A DNA stretch of 64,000 nucleotides from Rhodobacteraceae bacterium EL53. GTDB taxonomy: Bacteria > Pseudomonadota > Alphaproteobacteria > Rhodobacterales > Rhodobacteraceae. Numbering within the stretch: the stretch's first letter is position 1; each line of letters starts with the position of its first letter. Made by a program: the position numbers and the translations under genes. Positions 19,647 to 27,415 of this stretch are shown here, in pieces. Under the pieces are notes generated by a model. It worked only from the letters and a program-made list of their open reading frames with translations, was not told the DNA's origin and ran no database searches. The DNA is taken from positions 124,001 through 188,000 of the forward strand of contig OMPR01000016.1 in assembly GCA_900313015.1 (NCBI GenBank), written 5' to 3'.

Positions 19647-20014
19647 CAAACTTGATTAGCTTGGGCGTCATTTTGACTGACCGAGGGTCAAAATACGCGG
19701 TGACAGGGGCGCGCGTCCAATCCCGGGCAGACGTTGACGCGGTTCTGGCTGAGTTGAAGAGAGACAAAGCCTATGCCAAAGCGACCCATAACACTTGGGC
19801 AGCTGTGCTGCCGCAAGGCGCGCTCAAGGCTGATGATGGTGAGTCCGGTGCAGGTATCGTGATCCTAAGGATGATGGAACGAGCAGAACTGAAGGACCAC
19901 GTGATCATCGTAACACGATGGTACGGTGGGAAAAAGTTGGGCGGTGATCGATTTCGACGGGTGCAGGATGCGGTGCGGGCCTATTTCGAAGATCAAGGGA
20001 TTGCGGCCTCTTGA
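19643..20014 (+). CDS. YigZ/IMPACT N-terminal domain protein
   Basis: 123 residues containing the UPF0029/IMPACT signature: ATHNTWA, DDGESGAG and VTRWYGGKKLGGDRF. It lacks the C-terminal ferredoxin-like domain found in E. coli YigZ (about 205 residues), so it is the short version. Proposed to act on translation or RNA in eukaryotic relatives; bacterial role unknown. Translationally coupled to the M48 protease by ATGA. Confidence 0.8.
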   Translation: MTNLISLGVILTDRGSKYAVTGARVQSRADVDAVLAELKRDKAYAKATHNTWAAVLPQGALKADDGESGAGIVILRMMERAELKDHVIIVTRWYGGKKLGGDRFRRVQDAVRAYFEDQGIAAS

Positions 20015-20077
20015 TCTGAGTCATGGGCCGCTCAAAGACGTGGGACTAGGGTTCGGGCAGAAACAGAGGATACGCAG

Positions 20078-20338
20078 ATGTCTGACCGAGCCCAACTCAA
20101 ACGCCATGCCATTCTTGTGGATCGCATGGCTTCGACCCGCGGGATTGATTTGCAAGACAAAGCCTTGGCCGGAGAGGTGTCTATTGATGATATCTCGGAG
20201 GCGGTGCTGAATTGCACCCAGTGTTCAAACCCAGCCAATTGCAGCCGATGGTTAGATCAGCGCAGCCTCTCTGCAATTAGCCCGGAATATTGTCAGAACA
20301 GCAGGCTGTTTGACACACTTGCCGCAAAGGACCGTTGA
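20078..20338 (+). CDS. DUF6455 family protein, first of a tandem pair
   Basis: 86 residues, helical, with a cysteine cluster NCTQCSNPANCSRWL (C-x2-C-x5-C) and one more Cys in PEYCQNS. The pattern matches the DUF6455 family of Rhodobacterales. The cysteines may hold a metal or form disulfides. The next gene is a diverged paralogue with the same layout, 5 nt away. Confidence 0.7.
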   Translation: MSDRAQLKRHAILVDRMASTRGIDLQDKALAGEVSIDDISEAVLNCTQCSNPANCSRWLDQRSLSAISPEYCQNSRLFDTLAAKDR

Positions 20339-20343
20339 ACATC

Positions 20344-20604
20344 ATGACACGCGCAACTCTTGGTCCGATCAATCGCCACTTTTGGCTGACCCGCTCTGTC
20401 GCACGGTGTATGGGGGTGTCCCTGTCCCAAGCCATGGCTGAGGGGCAGCTGAGCGAAGCCGACTATGCAACGCTCGTCACGCGCTGCCGCAGTGCTGAGT
20501 GTGCGGAAACCTGCCAGTTGTGGCTTGCCAGTCAAACGACCAAAGCCGAAGAGGCCCCGATGCATTGTGTAAACGCAGAGGTTTTGAACGGATTGCGGTG
20601 TTAG
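20344..20604 (+). CDS. DUF6455 family protein, second of a tandem pair
   Basis: 86 residues with the family's RHFWLTRSVAR beginning (after GPIN), SQAMAEGQLSEADY and cysteine cluster RCRSAECAETCQLWL. I start at ATG 20344, with AAGGA 12 nt upstream; a TTG at 20335, overlapping the previous stop region, is the alternative and would add three residues. Function unknown. Paralogous to the preceding gene. Confidence 0.7.
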   Translation: MTRATLGPINRHFWLTRSVARCMGVSLSQAMAEGQLSEADYATLVTRCRSAECAETCQLWLASQTTKAEEAPMHCVNAEVLNGLRC

Positions 20605-20624
20605 ATAACTAACTTGGCCGCCTC

Positions 20625-20867
20625 CTAGAGTTTGGAATGGCTGCCGTCGCAAAGCGGGGATTTAGCGCTCGCTTTGCAACCGCAAAAGAACACTTTCTTA
20701 TCCGCCGGGGCGGTGAATTTTACCGGTGCAAAGTCGGAGCCCTTATGTGATCCATCACAAAAAGGTTGCTTGCTGGACTTACCGCAGGAGCACCAGAAAT
20801 AGGTTTTGCCTTCGGTCACTTCGACCGGAAATGGCGATTTTTGCGCGACGACGGGGGTATCTGACAT
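20625..20867 (-). CDS. Double-CDGSH iron-sulfur protein
   Basis: 80 residues holding two complete CDGSH motifs: CSCGKSSKQPFCDGSH and CGCKASAKSPLCDGSH, each with the three cysteines and one histidine that bind a [2Fe-2S] cluster. The protein is therefore a single-chain pseudo-dimer, unlike mitoNEET, which dimerises. Soluble, no signal peptide. Role not known; such proteins are linked to electron transfer or iron and sulfur homeostasis. Convergent with the DUF6455 pair. Confidence 0.88.
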   Translation of the reverse strand: MSDTPVVAQKSPFPVEVTEGKTYFWCSCGKSSKQPFCDGSHKGSDFAPVKFTAPADKKVFFCGCKASAKSPLCDGSHSKL

Positions 20868-21016
20868 CTGGCTCTCCTCTTGGGATGGCTAACAATCCGG
20901 GAAAGATAGCGTAACGTTTCAAAAAGCATAGGGCTGGATGGTCTTCTAACTGTCATTCCGTGTGTTCGTTGCCTATAGAGCGCCGAGAAAGCTCATTCAG
21001 ACGATCGGAATCCAAC

Positions 21017-21529
21017 ATGTCTTGCGCTATTTGCTCCGCTGATGCCCCTGTTGCAGTCTTTGCCGTGACTGGTGGCCCAAACGATGCAGGTGCTGAGATT
21101 TGTTCACTCTGCACCGATCAGATAAATGGTGAGTTGGACCCCATCCACTGGCGCTGTCTTTCCGCCTCCATGTGGTCAGACCAGCCTGCGGTTCAGGTGC
21201 TGTCGGCGCGTTTGTTGGTCCGCTTGTCGGACCAGGATTGGGCGCGTGATTTGTCTGAACAGCTTTGGTTGGATGATGAAATGCAGGCATGGGTTGATGC
21301 GGGCATTGTTGCTGATACCGGACACCGTGACAGCAACGGCAGCGTGTTGGTTCAGGGCGATACCGTTGTGTTGCTCAAGGATCTGCCTGTCAAAGGGGCC
21401 GGGTTCACAGCCAAACGGGGCACGGCGGTACGGTCAATCTCGTTGGTTCTGGATAACCCGGAACACATCGAAGGGCGTGTGGACGGGCAGCGTATTGTGA
21501 TCCTGACCAAGTTCGTGAAAAAACGCTGA
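21017..21529 (+). CDS. PhnA/YjdM family protein
   Basis: 170 residues. An N-terminal zinc-ribbon with two cysteine pairs (CAICSADAP and CSLCTDQ) and a C-terminal PhnA domain (DSNGSVLVQGDTVVLLKDLP, then FTAKRGTAVRSISLV and a terminal LTKFVKKR). Despite the name, the family is not a proven phosphonoacetate hydrolase. I start at 21017, where homologues begin MxCxxC; the frame is open from 20960 but that extension lacks a motif. Convergent with soxT, 22 nt between stops. Confidence 0.82.
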   Translation: MSCAICSADAPVAVFAVTGGPNDAGAEICSLCTDQINGELDPIHWRCLSASMWSDQPAVQVLSARLLVRLSDQDWARDLSEQLWLDDEMQAWVDAGIVADTGHRDSNGSVLVQGDTVVLLKDLPVKGAGFTAKRGTAVRSISLVLDNPEHIEGRVDGQRIVILTKFVKKR

Positions 21530-21551
21530 CCATCGCAAACTTGCGCGCGCA

Positions 21552-22619
21552 TTACTCCGCGACCCGGAACCCTTCGATAAGTTGGCGCAGCCCAAATGCG
21601 GCGCCTGCAAAGATCGCCAGCACAGTCACCGGCGCGCTGATCGCGAGCAAGCTAAAGGCTGTCATGCCTTGCCCTACAGTACAGCCCATGGCGATGACGG
21701 CCCCGGACCCCATGATGGCGGCCCCAACAATTTGTCGGCGCAACTCGCGCGGGTCGTCACAGGCCTCCCAACGGAAATGCCCGCGTATCATCGAACCTAT
21801 GAACGCACCAAACCAGACGCCAGCAACCGACCCAACCGCAAATGAAATTGGGCGCAGGCTTCCGGTCATGGCAAACAAGATAGTTTCCCCCACCGGGGCC
21901 GAAAAGCTGTGCGAGACAACGGGAAGGGCTTCAAATCCGATCTCTGAAACCCATTGAGAGCCTGCCCAACCTGATGTGATGGCAACACCAACCATAATGG
22001 ACCAGAAAATCGCCTGTGGCTCTTGGCGCAACGATTTGGACATCAGGGCGATGGCGCAAATGGCCAAACCGATGACAATACCAATCGGTGCCAATGCCAA
22101 TCCGCTCCAACCTGCGATGTAATGAGCAAGCCCCGGCGGCGTGTCATTGGTCAACTCATGTTGGAAAAACAGGGCGTTGCGAATGGGGGCAAGGGGGCCG
22201 TACAGCGTCACATAAGTCGAGATACCCATGACCAGAACGATGACAAAGGATCTAAGATCCCCACCGCCAAGCCGAGCAATCGCCCCATAACCACAATTTC
22301 CGGACAGGGCCATGCCATACCCAAACATCAACCCACCCACGATGGACGCCATCGGCATCCACCGGATCGACAGATAATAGCTTTCTTCAGCATGCAAGAG
22401 GTCCGAGCCGATCAAGGCAAAGCTGCCGATAACGGCAGTGCCAACGGCCAACCCCCACATGCGTAACCGTGTGTCAGAGCCGCCATACAAAAGGTCTTCG
22501 ATTGCACCAAGCGTGCAAAACCGGCCCAAACGCGCGGCCAGACCCAGCAGAATGCCACCGAACATACCAATCAAAGCAACGAGCTGACTGTCTGTCATCC
22601 AAGCGAACATGGTTAACAC
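21552..22619 (-). CDS. soxT: YeeE/YedE family permease in the sox cluster (SoxT-like)
   Basis: 355 residues with about nine to ten hydrophobic helices and the two family cysteine motifs SGNCGYGAIARLGGG and AMGCTVGQGMTAFS, as in the thiosulfate transporter TsuA/YeeE. It would import thiosulfate or another reduced sulfur compound. It follows soxR at 52 nt, likely in the soxS-soxR-soxT transcript. A start three codons later (MFAWMTDSQ) is also possible. The name SoxT follows similar placement in other sox clusters and is an inference. Confidence 0.8.
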   Translation of the reverse strand: MLTMFAWMTDSQLVALIGMFGGILLGLAARLGRFCTLGAIEDLLYGGSDTRLRMWGLAVGTAVIGSFALIGSDLLHAEESYYLSIRWMPMASIVGGLMFGYGMALSGNCGYGAIARLGGGDLRSFVIVLVMGISTYVTLYGPLAPIRNALFFQHELTNDTPPGLAHYIAGWSGLALAPIGIVIGLAICAIALMSKSLRQEPQAIFWSIMVGVAITSGWAGSQWVSEIGFEALPVVSHSFSAPVGETILFAMTGSLRPISFAVGSVAGVWFGAFIGSMIRGHFRWEACDDPRELRRQIVGAAIMGSGAVIAMGCTVGQGMTAFSLLAISAPVTVLAIFAGAAFGLRQLIEGFRVAE

Positions 22620-22671
22620 TCTCCCATGTGTGGCGGTGTCGGAAATATCCGACTGTCAAAGGCGATACGGA

Positions 22672-23007
22672 TCAGGGTTTTTCGCAGAATAATTCGTACA
22701 CAACTTCGAGAATGCGTCTGGGGCGTTCATCGGCCAATCGATAATAGATCGCTTTGCCTTCGCGCCGTGGGATCACCAGACCCTCAAGACGCAAGCGGGA
22801 CAGCTGTTGGGATACAGCAGCCTGTCGCGCGGCCAGCAACTCTTCCAGCTCGGTGACCGATTTTTCGCCAGAGACCAGATGACAGAGGATCATCAACCGC
22901 CCCTCGTGGCTGATCGCTTTGAGGAAGTTGGATGCAGTGGTCGCATTGTCGACCATTTGATCGAGTTCTTCTTCTGCCATGTCGGCATTAAACTGAGGCA
23001 GGGCCAT
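22672..23007 (-). CDS. soxR: ArsR-family repressor of the sox cluster with persulfide-sensing cysteine pair
   Basis: 111 residues with a winged helix (SVTELEELLAARQAAVSQQL recognition region). Counting from the ATG at 23007, the only cysteines are Cys42 (MILCHLV) and Cys108 (ELFCEKP), exactly the pair used as a tetrasulfide switch in BigR, SqrR and YgaV. I choose 23007 because GAGAGGA precedes it; the frame runs 19 codons further up without a ribosome site. It should repress sox genes until persulfide links the cysteines. Lies between soxS and soxT on the minus strand. Confidence 0.92.
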   Translation of the reverse strand: MALPQFNADMAEEELDQMVDNATTASNFLKAISHEGRLMILCHLVSGEKSVTELEELLAARQAAVSQQLSRLRLEGLVIPRREGKAIYYRLADERPRRILEVVYELFCEKP

Positions 23008-23140
23008 TTTGTTTTCCTCTCTCCACGGTTGGTGGAGGTTCTCCCGTGTCATCGTCTGTTTCAAACGTCGTGATAGCTACACTATGTATTGGGTCTTTTC
23101 CATGTGAGCGTACACGTTCGCGTTATCTTGGTTCGTAGCG

Positions 23141-23518
23141 TCATCCGTTGATCTTCGGGGGGGGGATATAGTCCGTGTGTTTTATCAGCAGTTGTTCAAG
23201 CACAGGCCAAAAGAAATCTTCACCAGGGTACCCTTCGAGCCGTCCGATTTCCTGTCCGTCTTCTACCAACAAGAACGTTGGTGTAAACGTAACGCGTCGT
23301 GCAACCTTCAGGGCTGAGGGCATATTGCGCAAATCAACCCGGCTGAGCGGGGCAAACTTGCCTTCGCTGGTTTTGGGATAGATCGGACCGATTTCCTTGT
23401 TCCATTTCTCGCACCAGCTGCACCCTGTCTGCTCAACCATGACAAGGTCGGCAGCCGCGACAGGCAGCGCCAAGCAGATTGACAGCGCCGACGCAAAAAG
23501 ATTGTTGAGTTTGAACAT
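23141..23518 (-). CDS. soxS: SoxS, periplasmic thioredoxin-like protein
   Basis: 125 residues with a signal peptide (about 1-22) and the redox pair Cys33-Cys36 in TGCSWCEKW. SoxS keeps SoxY active by reducing its swinging cysteine or blocking disulfides. Its place, divergent from soxV and before soxR, matches Paracoccus pantotrophus. The promoter must lie in the 96-bp gap to soxV, shared with the right-hand operon. Confidence 0.85.
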   Translation of the reverse strand: MFKLNNLFASALSICLALPVAAADLVMVEQTGCSWCEKWNKEIGPIYPKTSEGKFAPLSRVDLRNMPSALKVARRVTFTPTFLLVEDGQEIGRLEGYPGEDFFWPVLEQLLIKHTDYIPPPKING

Positions 23519-23534
23519 AGGGAACCCGTTGACC

Positions 23535-23576
23535 TGAATTTGTCACACAACGTAATCTGAATGTGTGAATGATTCA
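23535..23576. promoter_or_regulatory. Probable degenerate SoxR operator in the soxS-soxV divergent promoter
   Basis: The gap between soxS and soxV carries several GAAT half-sites: TGAATT at 23535, TGAATG at 23558 and GTGAATG at 23565, the last identical to the right arm of the operators before soxB and soxC. TGAAT-G-ATTCA at 23566-23576 is a perfect small palindrome. The left arm expected for a full site (ATTCAC at N4 spacing) is not preserved. In Paracoccus, SoxR binds this intergenic region. Confidence 0.45.
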
Positions 23577-23614
23577 AGTTGCGCCCCTGTGCATCAGGGT
23601 AAAGAGGTCGTGAT

Positions 23615-24352
23615 ATGCTCGAAGTTTCCATCTATGGCGCAGCGTTTGCAGGGCTTCTTAGCTTTTTTACGCCTTGTATCCTGCCAATGGTGCCATTTTA
23701 TCTGTCGTATATGGGCGGCCTCAGCATGTCTGAATTGCGTGGGGACGGTGAAATTGCACCGGGTGCACAGCGTCGACTGTTGATTTCGGCCGTGATGTTT
23801 GCCGCCGGGGTGACCACGATTTTCATGTTGCTTGGCATGGGGGCAACCGCATTAGGGCAGGTGTTGGGTCAGTATTTAGACACCTTGTCATATGTGGCGG
23901 CGGTCATCCTGTTGGTTTTTGGTCTGCACTTTCTGGGCGTCATCAAAGTGCCCTTGCTGTATCGTGAGGCCCGAATGGAAAGCAGCGCCGAAGCCACGAC
24001 CGTGCTGGGTGCATATCTGATGGGGCTGGCATTTGGGTTTGGGTGGACCCCATGCGTCGGACCCGCGCTTGCGTCGATCTTGATGATCGCCAGCGGCATG
24101 GGTGACATTTGGCGCGGGGCGGTTTTGTTGTTCTTTTACGGGGTAGGGATGACGGCCCCCTTTATCGTGGCGGCTTTGTTCGCCAAACCGTTTCTGGCTT
24201 GGGTTCAAAGACATCGCGCGGCCTTTGCCTGGGTTGAAAAGGGCATGGGTGTCATGTTGATCGTATTTGCTATTCTGATCGCCACCGGAGGTGTTAGTCT
24301 GATTGCGGATGCGATGATCCGATGGGTGCCGGGCTTTGTGAATGTTGGTTAA
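23615..24352 (+). CDS. soxV: SoxV, CcdA-like electron carrier of the inner membrane
   Basis: 245 residues, six hydrophobic helices, with the paired CcdA/DsbD motifs FTPCILPMVPFYLSY and GWTPCVGPALASIL, whose cysteines carry electrons from cytoplasmic thioredoxin across the membrane to SoxW. First gene of the rightward sox operon, 16 nt before soxW. Confidence 0.92.
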   Translation: MLEVSIYGAAFAGLLSFFTPCILPMVPFYLSYMGGLSMSELRGDGEIAPGAQRRLLISAVMFAAGVTTIFMLLGMGATALGQVLGQYLDTLSYVAAVILLVFGLHFLGVIKVPLLYREARMESSAEATTVLGAYLMGLAFGFGWTPCVGPALASILMIASGMGDIWRGAVLLFFYGVGMTAPFIVAALFAKPFLAWVQRHRAAFAWVEKGMGVMLIVFAILIATGGVSLIADAMIRWVPGFVNVG

Positions 24353-24368
24353 AACAGGAGACTAAGTG

Positions 24369-24947
24369 ATGAATCGACTATTTGCGGGTGTGATTGCTCT
24401 GTGTCTTGCGGCGCCTTTGGCTGCGTCCGAAATTGGCGATGATGGTTTGCACAAAGCAGATTGGATGCGCGATACCTTTAAGGATCTGCAAGAAGATTTC
24501 GAGGAAGCAAATTCAGAAGGTAAGCGCCTACTCTTGATCGTCGAACAACGTGGATGCCTGTACTGTCAGGATATGCACGAAAACACGTTTTCAGATCCGC
24601 GCGTGAAATCCATGTTGGAAGATGCGTATTTCCCTGTGCAAATCAATTTGCATGGCGACACCGAAGTGATTGATGCGGATGGGGATAGCCTGACGGAAAA
24701 GCAGGCAACACGCCGTTGGGGGGTACTTTTCACGCCGACTATGGTGTTTTTACCGACCGAGTTGGACCCGTCCCTGCCCGTGTCCCAGCAGGCCGTCGCC
24801 ATGATGCCGGGTGCTTTTTCAGCGGGAACGACATTTGATCTGTTGAATTGGGTGGCAGAAGAACGTTACCTAGATCAATCTGAAGAAGATTTTCAACGCT
24901 ATCACGCACGTATGATTCGAGAGCGTGACGACGGCGACACCCGGTAA
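24369..24947 (+). CDS. soxW: SoxW, periplasmic thioredoxin
   Basis: 192 residues: signal peptide 1-19, thioredoxin fold with Cys63-Cys66 in RGCLYCQDM and the cis-Pro region FTPTMVF. Receives electrons from SoxV and passes them to the periplasm. I start at the ATG 24369, 8 nt after AGGAG; a GTG codon directly before it is in frame but less well spaced. Confidence 0.9.
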   Translation: MNRLFAGVIALCLAAPLAASEIGDDGLHKADWMRDTFKDLQEDFEEANSEGKRLLLIVEQRGCLYCQDMHENTFSDPRVKSMLEDAYFPVQINLHGDTEVIDADGDSLTEKQATRRWGVLFTPTMVFLPTELDPSLPVSQQAVAMMPGAFSAGTTFDLLNWVAEERYLDQSEEDFQRYHARMIRERDDGDTR

Positions 24948-25020
24948 CTCTGGGAAAGATGCCCCAAGGGCACCTGAAAACATTCGGAAATATTTTCGAT
25001 CTGCGACAAAAGATTATAAC

Positions 25021-25038
25021 AATTCATATTCGTGAATT
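25021..25038. promoter_or_regulatory. SoxR/SqrR-type operator upstream of soxX
   Basis: AATTCA-N6-TGAATT, a perfect 6-bp palindrome that satisfies ATTC-N8-GAAT, the motif reported for the persulfide repressor SqrR of Rhodobacter. It lies 86 bp before the soxX start in the 176-bp soxW-soxX gap, the second region known to bind SoxR in Paracoccus. Confidence 0.72.
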
Positions 25039-25123
25039 TGTTGTTGCGTTCTGACCGCCCGGTAGCCTACGGTATGCAAAGCTAAGTTAGCCGCGCAACG
25101 CGTGGCAGCCAATGGGAGGAAAC

Positions 25124-25600
25124 ATGAAGCTTACATCTCTGACACTGGCCGCTGCGCTGTTCGGTGGCGCCGCACTCGCAGGCGAAGTTGGACCTAAAGA
25201 GGTCGCATTCACCGAAGATGGCGCAATCGAAGCCTCGCTCACCGGCACTGCCGGAGACGCAGCCAACGGCGCGATCATTATGGGTACCAAATCCAAAGGC
25301 AACTGTGTTGCTTGCCATGAAATCACTGCGCTGGCTGATGTGCCATTCCACGGTGAAGTTGGCCCGCTGATGGATGGCGCTGGTGATCGCTGGACCGAAG
25401 CAGAGCTGCGCGGTTTGGTTGCAAATGCCAAAATGACCTTTGAGGGCACAATGATGCCTGCGTTCTACAAAATGGATGGCTTCATCCGTCCCGGTGATGC
25501 CTATACCGGCAAAGCCCCGACCGAGGCACTGACCCCGATCCTGACAGCTCAGGAAATCGAAGATGTGGTCGCCTTCCTCGTGACACTGAAAGACGAATAA
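25124..25600 (+). CDS. soxX: SoxX, monohaem cytochrome c of the SoxAX complex
   Basis: 158 residues: signal peptide 1-19, one haem site Cys61-x-x-Cys64-His65 (NCVACHE), and a distal Met ligand candidate in GTMMPAFYK. Accepts electrons from SoxA when thiosulfate is joined to SoxY. GGAGG stands 5 nt before the ATG at 25124; the upstream ATG at 25112 overlaps that ribosome site and is rejected. Opens the soxXYZA operon. Confidence 0.95.
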   Translation: MKLTSLTLAAALFGGAALAGEVGPKEVAFTEDGAIEASLTGTAGDAANGAIIMGTKSKGNCVACHEITALADVPFHGEVGPLMDGAGDRWTEAELRGLVANAKMTFEGTMMPAFYKMDGFIRPGDAYTGKAPTEALTPILTAQEIEDVVAFLVTLKDE

Positions 25601-25646
25601 GTCGCGTCTCTGCCGCGAGCTTATGATTTGTAAAGGAGTAGAGAAT

Positions 25647-26063
25647 ATGGATTTCTCACGTCGTGACACCTTGGGCCTGGCCCTAGGCGCAGCGGCTCTG
25701 ACAGTGCTGCCCTTTCGGGTGTCGGCTTCGTCAGACGCTGCTATCGAAGAATTCACCGGCGGTGCCGCTGTGGGCGAGGGTGGTATCACCCTGACCGCGC
25801 CGGAAATCGCTGAAAACGGCAACACTGTTCCGATCGAAGTATCGGCCCCCGGTGCTGTGTCGATCATGGTTCTGGCTGCAGGGAACCCGACACCGGGTGT
25901 TGCGACCTTTAACTTTGGTCCTCTGGCCGCGTCTCAGGCTGCCGCAACCCGGATTCGTCTGGCGGGCACGCAGGACGTGATGGCGCTTGCCAAGATGGCT
26001 GACGGTTCATTCGTCAAAGCCAGTTCGACTGTGAAAGTGACCATCGGCGGGTGTGGCGGCTAA
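25647..26063 (+). CDS. soxY: SoxY, covalent sulfur-substrate carrier
   Basis: 138 residues: Tat signal with SRRDTLG, an immunoglobulin-like fold, and the terminal GGCGG arm whose cysteine bears the thiosulfate. Works as a SoxYZ heterodimer. The ATG at 25647 follows AAAGGAG by 8 nt; the in-frame ATG at 25623 has none. The Tat signal also exports SoxZ, which lacks one. Confidence 0.96.
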   Translation: MDFSRRDTLGLALGAAALTVLPFRVSASSDAAIEEFTGGAAVGEGGITLTAPEIAENGNTVPIEVSAPGAVSIMVLAAGNPTPGVATFNFGPLAASQAAATRIRLAGTQDVMALAKMADGSFVKASSTVKVTIGGCGG

Positions 26064-26097
26064 ACGCTGCCCCTGTTGATATTTAGGAGAATTTAAA

Positions 26098-26427
26098 ATG
26101 GCATCTGGTGTAAAACCCCGCGTCAAGGTCCCGAAAAAAGCCGCCGCTGGCGAGGCGATCACGATCAAGACCCTGATCAGCCACAAAATGGAAAGCGGCC
26201 AGCGCAAGGACAAAGAGGGTAACCTCATCCCGCGCTCGATCATCAATCGCTTTACCTGTGAGTTCAACGGCCAGTCGGTTGTCGACGTCAAAATGGAATC
26301 GGCGATTTCGACCAACCCTTACTTCCAGTTCGAGGCCACCGTGCCCGAAGCCGGTGACTTTGTGTTCACTTGGTATGACGATGACGGTTCGGTCTACGAC
26401 ACCAAGAAATCAGTCGCAATCGGCTGA
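26098..26427 (+). CDS. soxZ: SoxZ, partner of the SoxYZ carrier
   Basis: 109 residues, no signal peptide, with the SoxZ features PRVKVPKKAAAGEAITIKT, ISHKMESGQRKD and FVFTWYDDDGSVY. A small beta-sandwich that dimerises with SoxY and is co-exported with it. AGGAG precedes the ATG. 34 nt after soxY and 27 nt before soxA. Confidence 0.96.
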   Translation: MASGVKPRVKVPKKAAAGEAITIKTLISHKMESGQRKDKEGNLIPRSIINRFTCEFNGQSVVDVKMESAISTNPYFQFEATVPEAGDFVFTWYDDDGSVYDTKKSVAIG

Positions 26428-26454
26428 ATCGTACATACAGGGAGGACACGCATA

Positions 26455-27318
26455 ATGACAAAGCCAATGGGGACCAAAACCCTCACAGCCATCGCCGTGG
26501 CAGCCTGCGCGTTTGCAGCGCCTGCTATGGCCGACGAAAGCGCAAGCCTGGTGGTGAACGGGGAGATCGACATGGTCACCCGGACCGCAGCTCCGGCGCA
26601 TATTTCCGATGTTATGGACGAGATCAATTCGGGTTGGCTGTATCGCTCTGACGAAACTCAGGCGTTGCAGACAGACGATTTCGACAATCCGGGCATGATC
26701 TTTGTCGATCAGGCATTGGAAACGTGGGACCAGGTTGATGGATCCGAAGGCAAGTCATGCGCGTCCTGCCATGACGATGTCGAGGGAAGCATGGCCGGCG
26801 TTCGCGCTGTCTATCCCAAATGGAACGAGACAGCTGGCGAAGTGCGCACCCTCGCGCATCAGATCAACGACTGTCGTGAAAACCAGATGGGTGCCGAAAA
26901 GTGGAAATACACGGGTGGCAAAATGACCGCGATGGAGGCTCTGATCTCTGTTCAGTCGCGCGGCATGCCCGTCAATGTTGCCATTGATGGTCCGGCCCAG
27001 GCGACTTGGGAAAAAGGCAAGGAAATGTATTACACGCGTACTGGTCAGCTCGAGCTGTCGTGCGCGAACTGCCATGAAGACAATTATGGCAACATGATCC
27101 GTGCTGACCACCTGAGCCAAGGCCAGATCAACGGCTTTCCGGTGTATCGCTTGAAAAACACCAAGCTCAACAATGCGCATGCTCGTTTCAAAGGCTGTGT
27201 ACGTGACACCCGCGCCGAGACGTACAAGCCCGGCGGTTCGGATTTTGTCGCACTTGAGCTCTATGTTGCATCCCGCGGCAACGGCCTGTCGGTCGAAGCC
27301 CCCTCGGTGCGCAACTAA
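26455..27318 (+). CDS. soxA: SoxA, dihaem cytochrome c of the SoxAX complex
   Basis: 287 residues with a signal peptide (about 1-23, ending AMADES), haem 1 at Cys102-x-x-Cys105-His106 (CASCHDD), haem 2 at Cys203-x-x-Cys206-His207 (CANCHED), and Cys248 in KGCVRDTRAE, which corresponds to the persulfidated cysteine that ligates the active-site haem. The haem 1 site is lost in some SoxA proteins; here both are intact. GGAGG is 9 nt before the ATG. With SoxX it oxidatively conjugates thiosulfate to SoxY. Confidence 0.96.
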   Translation: MTKPMGTKTLTAIAVAACAFAAPAMADESASLVVNGEIDMVTRTAAPAHISDVMDEINSGWLYRSDETQALQTDDFDNPGMIFVDQALETWDQVDGSEGKSCASCHDDVEGSMAGVRAVYPKWNETAGEVRTLAHQINDCRENQMGAEKWKYTGGKMTAMEALISVQSRGMPVNVAIDGPAQATWEKGKEMYYTRTGQLELSCANCHEDNYGNMIRADHLSQGQINGFPVYRLKNTKLNNAHARFKGCVRDTRAETYKPGGSDFVALELYVASRGNGLSVEAPSVRN

Positions 27319-27373
27319 TATCCCCCTTGCCCCGCGCCAGTTTTCTGGTGCGGGGTCATTTTTATTAAAATGA

Positions 27374-27389
27374 ATTCACAAATGTGAAT
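27374..27389. promoter_or_regulatory. SoxR/SqrR-type operator upstream of soxB
   Basis: ATTCAC-AAAT-GTGAAT, a perfect 6-bp inverted repeat that fits ATTC-N8-GAAT, 26 bp before the soxB start. It suggests soxB can be started and repressed separately from soxXYZA. Confidence 0.7.
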
Positions 27390-27415
27390 GCGTAAAGCAT
27401 GGAAAGCAGCTCCTC

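Noticed and set aside
23151-23166. Run of G near the soxS stop, as possible slippage or G-quadruplex
   Set aside because: It lies at the end of soxS, encoding the Pro residues of the C-terminus, and has no further G runs close by.
25082-25867. 261-codon frame opposite soxX and soxY
   Set aside because: Antisense to two certain sox genes, no coding motif.
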